This document shows, piece by piece, positions 9,239-18,031 of a stretch of DNA of 64,000 nt. The notes below the pieces were generated by a model. It searched no databases. It had not been told where the DNA came from and saw only the letters and a list, made by a program, of their open reading frames with translations. Source of the DNA: Arthrobacter sp. DNA4 (GTDB lineage: Bacteria > Actinomycetota > Actinomycetes > Actinomycetales > Micrococcaceae); NCBI RefSeq assembly GCF_024362385.1, contig NZ_CP101466.1:2914001-2978000 (forward strand), in the 5' to 3' direction. The stretch's first letter is position 1, and each line of letters starts with the position of its first letter. The position numbers and the translations under genes were made by a program.

Positions 9239-9667
9239 TCAGGCCACGGGTACGAACTCCCCGTAGCCGGCCGTCCGGAGGCCCTCGCGGAGCTTTTCGG
9301 CGTTGGCGTCCAGCACCGCGGGGTCCGGGTTCTGGTCCGCTGAGCCGAAGTCGAAGTCGGCCATGCTTTGCGACGGCCACACGTGCACATGCAGGTGGTT
9401 GACCTCGTAGCCGGCCACGATCAGCCCGGCCCGCCGGGCACCGAAGATGTCCACCTGGACCGCACCGATCCGCCGTGCCACTTCCATGACCCTGGCCAGG
9501 GTCTCCGGCGTGGCGTCAGTCCACCGGTCCACTTCTTCGGTGGGGACCACCAGGGTGTGGCCGTGGGCAAGCGGTCCGGTGGTAAGGAACGCCGCGACAT
9601 CGTCCTCGCGCCAGACGAACCGGCCGGGAATCTCGCCCTTCAGGATCTTTGTGAACAGGGTGCTCAT
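9239..9667 (-). CDS. HIT family protein
   Basis: A 142-residue histidine-triad nucleotide hydrolase/transferase. It has the N-terminal FTKILKGEIPGRFVWRED and the catalytic triad HLHVHVWP near residue 110. Proteins of this type hydrolyse or transfer AMP from nucleotide phosphoramidates and similar molecules in the cytosol. The ATG overlaps the stop of the upstream alcohol dehydrogenase by ATGA, making it the last gene of a three-gene operon (rhodanese, dehydrogenase, HIT). Confidence 0.92.
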   Translation of the reverse strand: MSTLFTKILKGEIPGRFVWREDDVAAFLTTGPLAHGHTLVVPTEEVDRWTDATPETLARVMEVARRIGAVQVDIFGARRAGLIVAGYEVNHLHVHVWPSQSMADFDFGSADQNPDPAVLDANAEKLREGLRTAGYGEFVPVA

Positions 9668-10848
9668 ACGTCTGCCTCCTCGGCTGCTGCCTGCAGCGTG
9701 CTGGTGTCCAGCACGAACCGGTACTTTACGTCTCCAGCGACCATCCGGTCGTAGGCTTCATTCAGCTGTCCGGCGGCCACCAGCTCGATATCGGCAACCA
9801 CGCCGTGCTCAGCGCAGAAGTCGAGCATCTCCTGCGTTTCGGCAATGCCGCCGATCAGTGAGCCTGCATAGGCGATCCTGCGGCGGATCAGGGCGCCCGG
9901 ATTGACCGGCGGCATGGCTTCGGAGGGAAGCCCCAGCTGGAACAGTGCGCCGTCCACGCGAAGAGTGCGGAAGAAGGGGTTCAGGTCGTGCGGGGCCGCC
10001 ACGGTGTCGATGATGAGGTCGATGCTGCGGTTCGCGGCGGCCATCGCGGCATCATCGCGGGACAGGACAACCTCATCCGCGCCCAGTTCCAGGGCGGCCG
10101 CAACCTTCGATTCGGAGGTGGTGAACACCACCACCTTCGCGCCCATGGCCTTGGCCAGCTTGACGGCCATGTGGCCCAGCCCGCCGAGCCCCACGACGCC
10201 CACCACGTCGCCTTCCTCGACGTCGAAGTGGCGCAGCGGCGAAAAAGTGGTGACGCCGGCACACAACAGGGGCGCGGCGGCGGCCGGATCCAGCAATTCC
10301 GGTACGCGCAGGACGTAACGTCGGTCCACCACGATGGACGACGAATAACCGCCCTGGGTGATCGCGTCCCCGTTCCGCCGGTCCTTTGCGCCGTAGGTGC
10401 CGGTCATACCGTTTTCACAGTACTGCTCAAGGCCGTCCAGGCAGCTTTCGCATTCGCGGCAGGAATCCACCATGCAGCCAACGCCCACGCGGTCGCCCAC
10501 TACGAAATCTTTGACGTTCGAACCGGTCCTGCTGACCGTTCCCACGATTTCGTGGCCGGGGATCAGGGGGTATGTCTGGCCGCCCCATTCTCCGCGGGTG
10601 GCGTGCACATCGGAGTGGCAGAGCCCGCAGAACTCGATGGCGATTTCCACATCGTCCGGCTTGGGGGCGCGCCTGGCGACGGTCAGCGGCACCAGCCCGC
10701 TGGCTCCTGATACGGCGCCGTACGCTGCGGCGCGCACGCCGGAGTCTGCGGCTGCGGCTGCTGGGGCTCCTGCTGCTGCGGGCGCGGTTCCGGCAACGGG
10801 CGAAATGGGATTGGCAAGGGGCGGTGGTACGGGACGTCCTGGTGTCAT
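9664..10848 (-). CDS. Zinc-dependent NAD(P) alcohol dehydrogenase, cinnamyl/AdhC type
   Basis: A 394-residue medium-chain dehydrogenase. The catalytic zinc site is GLCHSDVHATRGEWG plus GHEIVGTV, the structural-zinc cysteines are in CRECESCLDGLEQYC, and the NADP fold shows VGLGGLGHMAVKLAKAMGA. This pattern fits broad-range aldehyde reductases such as mycobacterial AdhC. The first 37 or so residues are an unusual Pro/Ala-rich extension, but the ATG overlaps the rhodanese stop by ATGA, which supports the long start. Its natural aldehyde is not evident. Confidence 0.9.
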   Translation of the reverse strand: MTPGRPVPPPLANPISPVAGTAPAAAGAPAAAAADSGVRAAAYGAVSGASGLVPLTVARRAPKPDDVEIAIEFCGLCHSDVHATRGEWGGQTYPLIPGHEIVGTVSRTGSNVKDFVVGDRVGVGCMVDSCRECESCLDGLEQYCENGMTGTYGAKDRRNGDAITQGGYSSSIVVDRRYVLRVPELLDPAAAAPLLCAGVTTFSPLRHFDVEEGDVVGVVGLGGLGHMAVKLAKAMGAKVVVFTTSESKVAAALELGADEVVLSRDDAAMAAANRSIDLIIDTVAAPHDLNPFFRTLRVDGALFQLGLPSEAMPPVNPGALIRRRIAYAGSLIGGIAETQEMLDFCAEHGVVADIELVAAGQLNEAYDRMVAGDVKYRFVLDTSTLQAAAEEADV

Positions 10849-11738
10849 AGTGCGACGCTACCCCCGGCTCCGCCGGAGATTCCACCCGGGCCCGCACCCT
10901 CCCCAGGTTCCGCGCCGGTGGCCACCGGCAGGTCCGGGCGGTTTGACCACTCCGAGAAGGAGCCCGGGTAGAGCGCAGCGGAGAACCCGGCCAGTTCCAG
11001 TGCGGCCACCTCATGGGCCGCCGTGACGCCGGAGCCGCAGTAGACGGCCACCGGCCGGCCGTCCTGCACGCCCAGGGCTTCGAACCTCCGCCGCAGCTCG
11101 GCCGGCGCAAGGAACCGCCCGGCCCGGTCCACGTTCGCAGCGGTGGGGGCGCTGACTGCTCCCGGAATGTGGCCGGCACGTGGATCCACCGGTTCGATCT
11201 CACCCCGGTACCTCTCCCCCGCCCTCGCGTCGAGCAAAAGGCCGCTCTGCGGCCAGCTGGCGGCAGCACCGGCGTCGACCACGGGCATCTGCCCGCTGCC
11301 CAGCACAACGTCGCCGGGGACAGGGGGGACGGGGCCCGCCTCGAGCGGCAGGCCCGCGGCACGCCAGGCGCCCAGACCGCCGTCGAGCAGGTAGACCCCG
11401 CTGACGCCGGCGTCGCGCAGCATCCACCACAGCCTGGCCGCCGCCATGTTCCCGCTGTCATCGTAGGCAACCACCACGTCACCGTTGCGCAGGCCCCACC
11501 GGCGGGCCGACTCCTGGAAACGGTCGCGGGACGGCAGCGGGTGCCGCCCCCGGTCCGGCACGGCCGGATCGGCAAGCTCCGTGGCCAGGTCAACGAATAC
11601 CGCGCCCGGCAGGTGCTCCGCCAGATAGTGGTCCTGGCCATGCGGGTCGCCCAGCACCCACCGCACGTCCAGCAGTACCGTCCGGCGCCCGGCAGCAAGC
11701 CTGGCCTCAAGGCCGGGGACGTCAATCAATGGCTTCAT
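10845..11738 (-). CDS. Thiosulfate/3-mercaptopyruvate sulfurtransferase (tandem rhodanese)
   Basis: A 297-residue protein with two rhodanese domains. The first (about 1-120) begins VLLDVRWVLGDPHG and is the inactive copy. The second carries the active-site loop CGSGVTAAH, whose cysteine takes a persulfide. CGSGVTA is the mercaptopyruvate/thiosulfate sulfurtransferase type. It heads the operon with the dehydrogenase and HIT genes. The divergent gene at 11832 is a cysteine-desulfhydrase-like enzyme, so both handle sulfane or sulfide sulfur. The C-terminus ends in a Gly-rich tail. Confidence 0.9.
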   Translation of the reverse strand: MKPLIDVPGLEARLAAGRRTVLLDVRWVLGDPHGQDHYLAEHLPGAVFVDLATELADPAVPDRGRHPLPSRDRFQESARRWGLRNGDVVVAYDDSGNMAAARLWWMLRDAGVSGVYLLDGGLGAWRAAGLPLEAGPVPPVPGDVVLGSGQMPVVDAGAAASWPQSGLLLDARAGERYRGEIEPVDPRAGHIPGAVSAPTAANVDRAGRFLAPAELRRRFEALGVQDGRPVAVYCGSGVTAAHEVAALELAGFSAALYPGSFSEWSNRPDLPVATGAEPGEGAGPGGISGGAGGSVAL

Positions 11739-11831
11739 GGTGCTCCTTCTGCGGGATCCGGGCCATCTGCTGGCGCCGGCAACGGTCCAACTTTAGGCGG
11801 GCATTCCGGCCGCCGCGGGTAGGCTGGTGCG

Positions 11832-12935
11832 GTGAAGATCGAGGGCAGCACCGGCACTGGCAGCGGCGGAACGGACCGGGACTGGGCGGACCAGGCCATC
11901 CGCACCATCACGGCGGAGAACAACCGTTCCGCGGACACCCACCTCTATTCGGTGGCCCTGCCGGAGCACTGGGGCATCCAGCTGTACCTCAAGGACGAGT
12001 CCACCCACCGGTCCGGTAGCCTCAAGCACCGGCTGGCCAGATCGCTGTTCCTGTTCGGCCTGGTCAACGGCTGGATCCGGGAGGACACCACCATCGTCGA
12101 GGCCTCCAGCGGAAGCACCGCTGTATCGGAGGCGTACTTCGCCCAGCTGCTGGGGCTGCCCTTCGTCGCCGTCATGGCACGCACCACCAGCCCGGAGAAA
12201 ATCGCACTGATCGAGAAGTTCGGCGGCTCGTGCCTGCTGGTGGAGAACGCCTCTGACGTCTACGCGGCGGCGGAAGAGGTGGCTGCCACCTGCAACGGGC
12301 ACTACATGGACCAGTTCACCTATGCGGAGCGGGCCACGGACTGGCGCGGCAACAACAACATCGCCGAATCAATCTTCGGCCAGCTCAGCCTGGAGCCACA
12401 CCCGGTGCCGGACTGGATCGTAGTGGGCGCCGGCACCGGCGGAACAAGCGCCACGATCGGCCGGTACCTGCGGTATCACAGCCATCCCACCAGGCTGCTG
12501 GTGGTCGACCCGGAAAACTCCGCGTTCTACCCCGGCTGGCTGGGGGAAGCAGCCGCGCAGCCCACGGGCCTGCCTTCGCGGATCGAAGGCATTGGCCGGG
12601 CGCGGATGGAGCCCAGTTTCATTCCCACGGTGATCGACAGGATGGTCCAGGTCCCCGATGCCGCGTCCATTGCTGCGATGCGCCACCTGCACTCCTTCGC
12701 CGGCCTGCACGCCGGCCCGTCCACCGGCACCAACCTGTGGGGCGTCTGGCAGACAATTGCCGGCATGCTGTCGGAGGGACGCCGGGGCAGCATCGTGTCC
12801 TTGATGTGCGACGGCGGCGAACGCTATGCGGGCAACTACTGGAACCAGGAGTGGCTGGCTGGCCAGGGGCTGGATCCGGCGCCGCACGAAGCGGTGATTG
12901 CGCGCTTCCTGGACACCGGGGAGTGGACCGGCTAG
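11832..12935 (+). CDS. cds1: PLP-dependent cysteine synthase-fold protein, Cds1-like L-cysteine desulfhydrase
   Basis: A 367-residue fold-type II PLP enzyme. The PLP lysine is in the stretch [19 protein letters not shown] (near residue 63). [22 protein letters not shown] is the substrate loop and [18 protein letters not shown] binds the phosphate. This matches mycobacterial Rv3684 (Cds1), which releases sulfide and pyruvate from cysteine; the typical O-acetylserine sulfhydrylase NTSG loop is absent. The start is GTG at 11832. It is divergent from the sulfurtransferase, and its stop overlaps the convergent MBL gene by four bases. The exact substrate is inferred. Confidence 0.8.
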   Translation: MKIEGSTGTGSGGTDRDWADQAIRTITAENNRSADTHLYSVALPEHWGIQLYLKDESTHRSGSLKHRLARSLFLFGLVNGWIREDTTIVEASSGSTAVSEAYFAQLLGLPFVAVMARTTSPEKIALIEKFGGSCLLVENASDVYAAAEEVAATCNGHYMDQFTYAERATDWRGNNNIAESIFGQLSLEPHPVPDWIVVGAGTGGTSATIGRYLRYHSHPTRLLVVDPENSAFYPGWLGEAAAQPTGLPSRIEGIGRARMEPSFIPTVIDRMVQVPDAASIAAMRHLHSFAGLHAGPSTGTNLWGVWQTIAGMLSEGRRGSIVSLMCDGGERYAGNYWNQEWLAGQGLDPAPHEAVIARFLDTGEWTG

Positions 12936-13588
12936 ACCTCCACCGACTCGCGCGGTGCCAGGTGCCGGTATTCTGTGCCGTACTTGGCCCCGATCCGCTT
13001 GACGTGCCCTTCAACGATTCCCAGGCCGTTGTCGTTGAGCAGCCCGTCGTGGATCTGGAACGCACGCGGCGCCCGCACGCCGATCACAAAGTCCACTACC
13101 TCGGCGGACTTGCTCCACGGGGCGTGCAGCGGAACCAGGAGTGTCTGGACCGTGATGCCGTCCGGGATGATGAAGGAGTCCCCCGGGTGGTACACGTTCT
13201 GGTCCACCAGGAAGCCGATGTTGGCCACCATGGGAATCTGGGGGTGGATCAGGGCGTGCTGGCCACCAAAGCTGCGGATGTCGAAGCCCGCCGCCTGGAA
13301 CGAGGATCCCGGATCCACCGCGTGGATGCGTTCCGCGGCACCGGCAGCTTCCTGGCGCAGCTGCTGTGCCACGCCCGCGGGAGCGTGGAGCTCTAGGTGC
13401 TGGTTGCCCTGGAGGGCCTCCACCACGGCCTTGGTGTCCAAATGGTCAGCGTGTTCGTGCGTCACCAGTACGGCGTGGGCCCCGGACAGCGCCTCCGCTG
13501 ATTCGGAGAAGGTTCCGGGATCCAGGACCAGAACCCGGCCTTCCTTCTCGAGCCGGACACAGGCATGGGTGAATTTGGTCAGCTTCAT
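12932..13588 (-). CDS. MBL-fold metallo-hydrolase (UlaG-like)
   Basis: A 218-residue metallo-beta-lactamase fold enzyme. The metal motif THEHADHLD is at about residues 43-51, with later ligands in YHPGDSF and IHDG. The start is [25 protein letters not shown], the UlaG/RomA-type N-terminus. These hydrolases act on diverse esters or phosphodiesters and the substrate cannot be predicted here. A single cytosolic gene, divergent from zur with a roughly 100-base gap. Confidence 0.88.
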   Translation of the reverse strand: MKLTKFTHACVRLEKEGRVLVLDPGTFSESAEALSGAHAVLVTHEHADHLDTKAVVEALQGNQHLELHAPAGVAQQLRQEAAGAAERIHAVDPGSSFQAAGFDIRSFGGQHALIHPQIPMVANIGFLVDQNVYHPGDSFIIPDGITVQTLLVPLHAPWSKSAEVVDFVIGVRAPRAFQIHDGLLNDNGLGIVEGHVKRIGAKYGTEYRHLAPRESVEV

Positions 13589-13692
13589 AAGCGCCAGCCT
13601 AGGGTCCGTTCCGGAACGCTGTCCACGAACGCCGTCCAGGAAGATCCGGCTGGTAATCTTGATGTTTGCCCCCCACGGAAGCGAGTTCGTCC

Positions 13693-14154
13693 ATGCCTAC
13701 CGGCGTCAAGGCTGATTCCGCCGCCCCGTCCCCGGCTGGAGGCGGCAAGGAACAGCGCGTTACCAAGCAGCGCAAAGCCGTCAGTGCTGCCCTTGACCGG
13801 CTGGACGACTTCGTCAGCACCCAGGAGCTCTACCGGATCCTGCAGAACCAGGGCGTGTCGGTGTCGCTTGCCACCGCCTACCGCATCCTGCAGTCACTCG
13901 CCGATGAAGGCCTGGTTGACGTGCTGCGCAACGGCGATGGCGAGGCGGTGTACCGGCGCTGCGCTGTGACCGGCCACCATCACCACCTGCTGTGCAGGAA
14001 CTGCGGAAAGGCCGTGGAGGTGGAAGCCCCCGCCGTGGAGACGTGGGCCGTGCGCACTGCGTCCGAGCATGGGTTCACCGAGGTGGACCACACAGTGGAA
14101 ATCTTCGGGCTGTGCCCGGACTGCACTGCCCTTAAGGCTGCCGGGAAGCTGTAA
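13693..14154 (+). CDS. zur: Fur-family zinc uptake regulator Zur
   Basis: A 153-residue metal-sensing repressor. A winged helix occupies residues about 20-85 (TKQRKAVSAALDRLDDFVSTQ, VSLATAYRILQSLADEGLV). The metal/dimer domain has GHHHHLLCRNCGKAVEV and a second CPDC pair, the structural zinc cysteines. The ATG at 13693 is preferred because the earlier TTG start adds only nine non-conserved residues. It is convergent with, and overlaps by 23 bases, the zinc permease gene at 14132, and a Zur-like palindrome lies before that operon. Fur-family members sensing other metals are the alternative, but the context is zinc. Confidence 0.88.
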   Translation: MPTGVKADSAAPSPAGGGKEQRVTKQRKAVSAALDRLDDFVSTQELYRILQNQGVSVSLATAYRILQSLADEGLVDVLRNGDGEAVYRRCAVTGHHHHLLCRNCGKAVEVEAPAVETWAVRTASEHGFTEVDHTVEIFGLCPDCTALKAAGKL

Positions 14155-15016
14155 GGACCCGCCCGTTGAGGCCACGGGCCTCCCGTACCGAGCCGATGGT
14201 ACGGCACACCACGTAGATCAGGAACGACAACGTGGTGACATAGGGACTGATGGGGATCCGGCCGCCCAGGGCCAGCAGGATTCCGCCCACCGTGGCCGTC
14301 ACGGCGAAAACCACGCTGAGCACCACCGCAGCCACCGGCGATGACGTGACCCGCAGGGCTGCGGCAGCGGGGGTGATGAGCAGGGCGAGGACCAGCAGTG
14401 CGCCCACCACCTGGATGGACAGGGCCACGCTGACGCCCAGGACAATCATGAAGACAATGCCCAGGCTGCGGACGGGCACTCCCCGCGCCTCGGCGAGTTC
14501 CGGGTCAACGCTGGCGAAGTTGAGCGGCCGCCAGACGGCCAGCAGCACGAGCATCACGACGACGGCAGTCCCGGCGAGTGCCTGGAGCTGGACTGTGTCC
14601 ACGGAAACGATCTGCCCGGTCAGCAGCCCGAACTTGTTCGCCGCGCGGCCTTGGTAGAGCGACAGGAACAGGATCCCCAGTCCCAGCCCGAACGGCATGA
14701 TGACCCCGATGATCGAGTTCTTGTCCCGGGCGCGCACCCCCATCAGGCCCAGCAGCAGCGCGGCCGCCACCGATCCAACCAGCGAGCCGAAGACCACATC
14801 GGCCCCGACCAGGAGCGCAAAAGCGGCGCCTGCAAAGGACAGCTCGGAGATGCCGTGGACAGCGAACGCAAGGTCGCGCTTCATGACGAAAGTGCCCACC
14901 AGGCCGCCGAGGAGCCCCAGGATGGCGCCGGCCCAGATGGAGTTCTGTACCAGGACCAACAGTTCGCCGTAGTTGTCGAAATTGAAAATGGCGCCCAGGA
15001 TGCTGTCGGCGTCCAT
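14132..15016 (-). CDS. znuB: Zinc ABC transporter permease
   Basis: A 294-residue membrane protein with about eight helices, of the ABC-3 family that imports Zn or Mn. It includes FVMKRDLAFAVHGISELSFAGAA, the EAA-like contact region for the ATPase, and later SVALSIQVVGALLVLALLITPAAAA. Its ATG overlaps the ATPase stop by one base (TAATG), so the transporter is one operon: binding protein, ATPase, permease. The last residues (RVLTASRQP) run into the end of zur on the other strand. Confidence 0.9.
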   Translation of the reverse strand: MDADSILGAIFNFDNYGELLVLVQNSIWAGAILGLLGGLVGTFVMKRDLAFAVHGISELSFAGAAFALLVGADVVFGSLVGSVAAALLLGLMGVRARDKNSIIGVIMPFGLGLGILFLSLYQGRAANKFGLLTGQIVSVDTVQLQALAGTAVVVMLVLLAVWRPLNFASVDPELAEARGVPVRSLGIVFMIVLGVSVALSIQVVGALLVLALLITPAAAALRVTSSPVAAVVLSVVFAVTATVGGILLALGGRIPISPYVTTLSFLIYVVCRTIGSVREARGLNGRVLTASRQP

Positions 15017-15831
15017 TACGCCACCTCCCCTGCCATCGCGTCCGCCCCGGCATGATGGTGCGTTGTGGCATCGGGCAGGCCGACCACCACGAGCCGGCCG
15101 TTGGCGCGGATCACCTCCACATGGCTGCCGTAAAGATCCGAAAGCACTTCCGTGGTCATGACCTCATCGGGCGCCCCGACGCGGAAACGTCCCCCGGCCA
15201 GGTAGAGGACACGGTCCACGTACTCGATAATCGGATTGATTTCGTGGGTCACAAAGACCACGGCACTGTTGTGCTCGCGGCTTTGTTTGCTGATCAGGGC
15301 GCTCACGGCCTGCTGGTGGTGGAGGTCCAGCGACAACAGCGGCTCGTCACAGAGCAGGACCTGGGGATCGGTCGCCAGGGCCTGGGCCACCCGGAGCCGC
15401 TGCTGCTCGCCGCCGGAGAGCTGGCCCACCGGGACGTTGGCATAGTCGGAGGCACCAACCAGCTCCAGGAGCTGGTCAACCTTCCGGTTTGTCCTGGCCA
15501 GTGAGAGCCGGATTCCCCAGCGGTGGCCGTCCACTCCCAGCCCCACCAGGTCGCGGGCCCGCATGGGTGTGTCCGGTGCAAAGGATTTCTGTTGGGGTAT
15601 GTAGCCGATCAGGCTGCTGCCGCGTTCCACGGGCTGCCCGCCAAGCGATGCTTCTCCCGCCTGCAGCTTCTGCAGGCCCAGCAGCACTTTCAGGAAGCTG
15701 GTCTTGCCACTGCCGTTGGGACCCAGCACGGCGAAGAACTCACCGGGCCTGATGTCCAGGTCAAGGCCCTCCCAGAGCGTGCGCTGGCCGAACCTGAGGC
15801 ACGCCCCTTTTAGGCTGACGACCGATTTCAC
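15016..15831 (-). CDS. znuC: Zinc ABC transporter ATP-binding protein
   Basis: A 271-residue ATPase. Walker A is GPNGSGKTS, the signature [10 protein letters not shown], and Walker B QVLLCDEPLLSLD, with the switch His in VFVTHEIN. The start is GTG at 15831, which overlaps the binding-protein stop (GTGA) and yields the normal N-terminus VKSVVSLKGACLRFGQRTLW. A longer reading frame exists but lies inside the preceding gene. It powers the adjacent permease. Confidence 0.9.
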   Translation of the reverse strand: MKSVVSLKGACLRFGQRTLWEGLDLDIRPGEFFAVLGPNGSGKTSFLKVLLGLQKLQAGEASLGGQPVERGSSLIGYIPQQKSFAPDTPMRARDLVGLGVDGHRWGIRLSLARTNRKVDQLLELVGASDYANVPVGQLSGGEQQRLRVAQALATDPQVLLCDEPLLSLDLHHQQAVSALISKQSREHNSAVVFVTHEINPIIEYVDRVLYLAGGRFRVGAPDEVMTTEVLSDLYGSHVEVIRANGRLVVVGLPDATTHHHAGADAMAGEVA

Positions 15832-16814
15832 CTGTTTGTCTCCAAAACCTTGCTGATGTTGTTCACATTGTCCGTCATCCACTGCAGGTAGGTCTTGCCT
15901 TCGGGCAGGGTCTCGGTGAAGTCCACCACAGGCACGCCCGCGGTTTCAGCCGCCTTCTTCAACGCTTCAGTCTGGGGCCCTTCCGTCTGGGCGTTGTATG
16001 CCAGCAGGCGGACGGCTTTGGACCCGACCAGGTCCGTGGCTTCCTTCAGGACGGCAGGAGGAACGTCGGCGCCCTCTTCAATTGCGGCGGTGTACTGCTC
16101 AGGCGTCGCGTTCGCCAGCCCGGCATCTTCGAGCAGGTACAGCGGCACTGGCTCCGTGACTGCCACCCGGCCCCCACCCCCGGCGGCTTTCAACGCGTCC
16201 AACTGGCTGTGCAGGGACGTCAGGGAGGACTTGAGGGATTCGGCGTTGGCGGAAAACGTGGCCGCGGAGCCGGGGTCCAGGGCGGCAAGCTTGTCCGCTA
16301 TGCCGTCAGTTATCCGCTCCATGGCAGGCAGGCTGTACCAGACGTGCTCGTTGAGGCCGCCGTGGTCATGACCGTCGTGCCCGCCTGCCGCGTCCGGGGT
16401 TGTCGATGGCGCTGCAGTGGCAGCTTCTTCCGGATGGGCAAGGCCGGAAACCTCGACGGCGGTCAGCACCGAAGCGCTGTCGAGCTTGCTGCTCTCCACC
16501 AGGGTGTGGATGAAGTCGTCGTAGCCGCCACCGTTTTCGATGACGAGCTGGGCCTTGGACACAGCCAGCCGGTCCTGGGCGGTCGCCTCGTAGGAGTGCG
16601 GATCCTGCCCGGCGCTGTTGATGATGGCCGTCACCTTGACCTTGTCCCCGCCGATCGTGCGGGCAATGTCACCGTAGACGTTCGTTGAGGCCACGACGTT
16701 GATCCCCTGTGCCTGGTCCGCGGTTTGGGACGGCTGGGGGCTGCAGGCACTGAGCAGGAGGCCGACTCCTGCGAGGGCGGCAAGGAAGGAGCTGGCAGCG
16801 GCTGGACGGCGCAC
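15828..16814 (-). CDS. znuA: Zinc ABC transporter substrate-binding lipoprotein
   Basis: A 328-residue cluster A-I binding protein. The N-terminus is a lipoprotein signal with lipobox LLSAC (Cys24). VVASTNVYGDIARTIGG opens the mature domain. A His-rich loop GGHDGHDHGGLNEHVWYSLP marks zinc binders of this family, followed by VTEPVPLYLLEDAGL. It would capture zinc outside the cell and deliver it to the permease. The candidate Zur site lies about 55 bases before its ATG. Confidence 0.92.
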   Translation of the reverse strand: MRRPAAASSFLAALAGVGLLLSACSPQPSQTADQAQGINVVASTNVYGDIARTIGGDKVKVTAIINSAGQDPHSYEATAQDRLAVSKAQLVIENGGGYDDFIHTLVESSKLDSASVLTAVEVSGLAHPEEAATAAPSTTPDAAGGHDGHDHGGLNEHVWYSLPAMERITDGIADKLAALDPGSAATFSANAESLKSSLTSLHSQLDALKAAGGGGRVAVTEPVPLYLLEDAGLANATPEQYTAAIEEGADVPPAVLKEATDLVGSKAVRLLAYNAQTEGPQTEALKKAAETAGVPVVDFTETLPEGKTYLQWMTDNVNNISKVLETNR

Positions 16815-16867
16815 GGAAAACCTCAGTTCACACAGGATGGGGAGGACAACAATGCCCAGCCTATACC

Positions 16868-16890
16868 TAAATGCGAATGATTCCTATTTA
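16868..16890 (-). promoter_or_regulatory. Candidate Zur operator upstream of znuA
   Basis: A 23-bp imperfect palindrome TAAAT-N2-GAATGATTC-N2-ATTTA in an AT-rich island of otherwise GC-rich sequence. Its arms match except at two positions, and the core GAATGATTC resembles Fur/Zur boxes. It lies 54-76 bases before the znuA start, where a Zur repressor would block transcription when zinc is ample. Confidence 0.7.
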
Positions 16891-16920
16891 GATGGGCGCG
16901 CTGCTTCACAGGGCCCGCGC

Positions 16921-16956
16921 CTGACGCGCCCCTGGGAAAAGGCAGGGGCGCGTCAG
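16921..16956. terminator. Hairpin after the CNNM gene
   Basis: A perfect 14-bp stem CTGACGCGCCCCTG/CAGGGGCGCGTCAG with loop GGAAAAGG, four bases beyond the stop of the minus-strand CNNM gene. No T tract follows, so it is a probable rather than classical terminator. Confidence 0.5.
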
Positions 16957-16960
16957 GGTC

Positions 16961-18031
16961 TCAGCTGCCGTTCGGCTGGCCCAGCCTGCGGATTCCGGTG
17001 GCCTGCGTTGCGTCCCTGATCTCGCCGACCAGCTGTTCGATGACGTCCTCGAGGAAGAGCACCCCGCGCGTATTGCCGTCCGGGCCAATCACTCGCGCAA
17101 GGTGGGATCCGGTGCGCTGCATGACGGACATGGCCTTTTCGATCTCGTCGCCCAGCGCCAGGTTTGCCAGGGACCGGACCCGGCTTTCGGCGATGGGCAG
17201 CTCATAGGCGGACTCCGGTATGGACAGCACGTCTTTTACATGGAGGTAGCCGTAGAGCATGTCGTCGTCGTCCAGCATGGGGAACCGGGAGAAACCAGTA
17301 CGGCTGACGGCTTTCTCGAACTCCACGGGGGTGGTGGATGCCCCCAGCATGACCAGGTTTCCGATCGGGACCATGATGTCCTCGGCCGTGTGCTCCGAGA
17401 ACTCGAGCGCACCCGTAATGAGCCCGGCGTCATCGTCCACCAAGCCGTGGCGGGTGGACTCCTGGACAATCGACTGCACCTCCTCCAGCGTGAAGGAGGA
17501 CGTGACCTCGTCCTTGGGCTCGATCCGCATCAGTTTGAGGATGTGGTTGGCCGACCAGTTGAGGACTGAAATCACCGGATGGACCAGCCGCGAGATGAAC
17601 AGCAGCGGCGGGGCCAGGAACAGTGCAGCCTTGTCCGCCACGGACACCGAGATGTTCTTGGGCACCATCTCGCCGAATGTCACGTGCAGGAAGGTCACCA
17701 GCATCAGGGCCACAGCGAAGGCTGCCACGTCAGCCACTTCCGCCGGCAGACCCACCGTTTCGATGGGGACCGCGAGCAGGTGGTGGATTGCCGGCTCGGC
17801 CACCAGCAGGATCAACAGCGAACAGACCGTGATGCCCAGCTGTGCGCATGCCAGCATCAGGGAGACGTTTTCCATGGCACGAAGGGTGGTGTGGGCGCGC
17901 TTTGAGCCGGCGTCGGCCAGGGGTTCGATCTGGCTGCGGCGCGCGGACATGATGGCGAACTCAGCGGCCACGAAGAAGGCGTTGCCCAGCAGGAGGACAC
18001 CCAGCCACAGTATTCCGGCCCAGTCACTCAT
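16961..18031 (-). CDS. CNNM/HlyC-type membrane protein with CBS pair (short paralogue)
   Basis: A 356-residue protein. The CNNM (DUF21) membrane domain covers residues about 1-190, with LGNAFFVAAEFAIMSARRSQIE, AQLGITVCSLLILL and FGEMVPKNISV. Two CBS domains follow (FSEHTAEDIMVPIGNLVML and LGDEIEKAMSVMQRTGSHLA). It ends soon after the CBS pair and lacks the CorC/HlyC domain of its neighbour. Family members are linked to Mg or Co transport; the hemolysin name is historical. It overlaps the next gene by ATGA, and the two paralogues may form a heteromer. Confidence 0.88.
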   Translation of the reverse strand: MSDWAGILWLGVLLLGNAFFVAAEFAIMSARRSQIEPLADAGSKRAHTTLRAMENVSLMLACAQLGITVCSLLILLVAEPAIHHLLAVPIETVGLPAEVADVAAFAVALMLVTFLHVTFGEMVPKNISVSVADKAALFLAPPLLFISRLVHPVISVLNWSANHILKLMRIEPKDEVTSSFTLEEVQSIVQESTRHGLVDDDAGLITGALEFSEHTAEDIMVPIGNLVMLGASTTPVEFEKAVSRTGFSRFPMLDDDDMLYGYLHVKDVLSIPESAYELPIAESRVRSLANLALGDEIEKAMSVMQRTGSHLARVIGPDGNTRGVLFLEDVIEQLVGEIRDATQATGIRRLGQPNGS

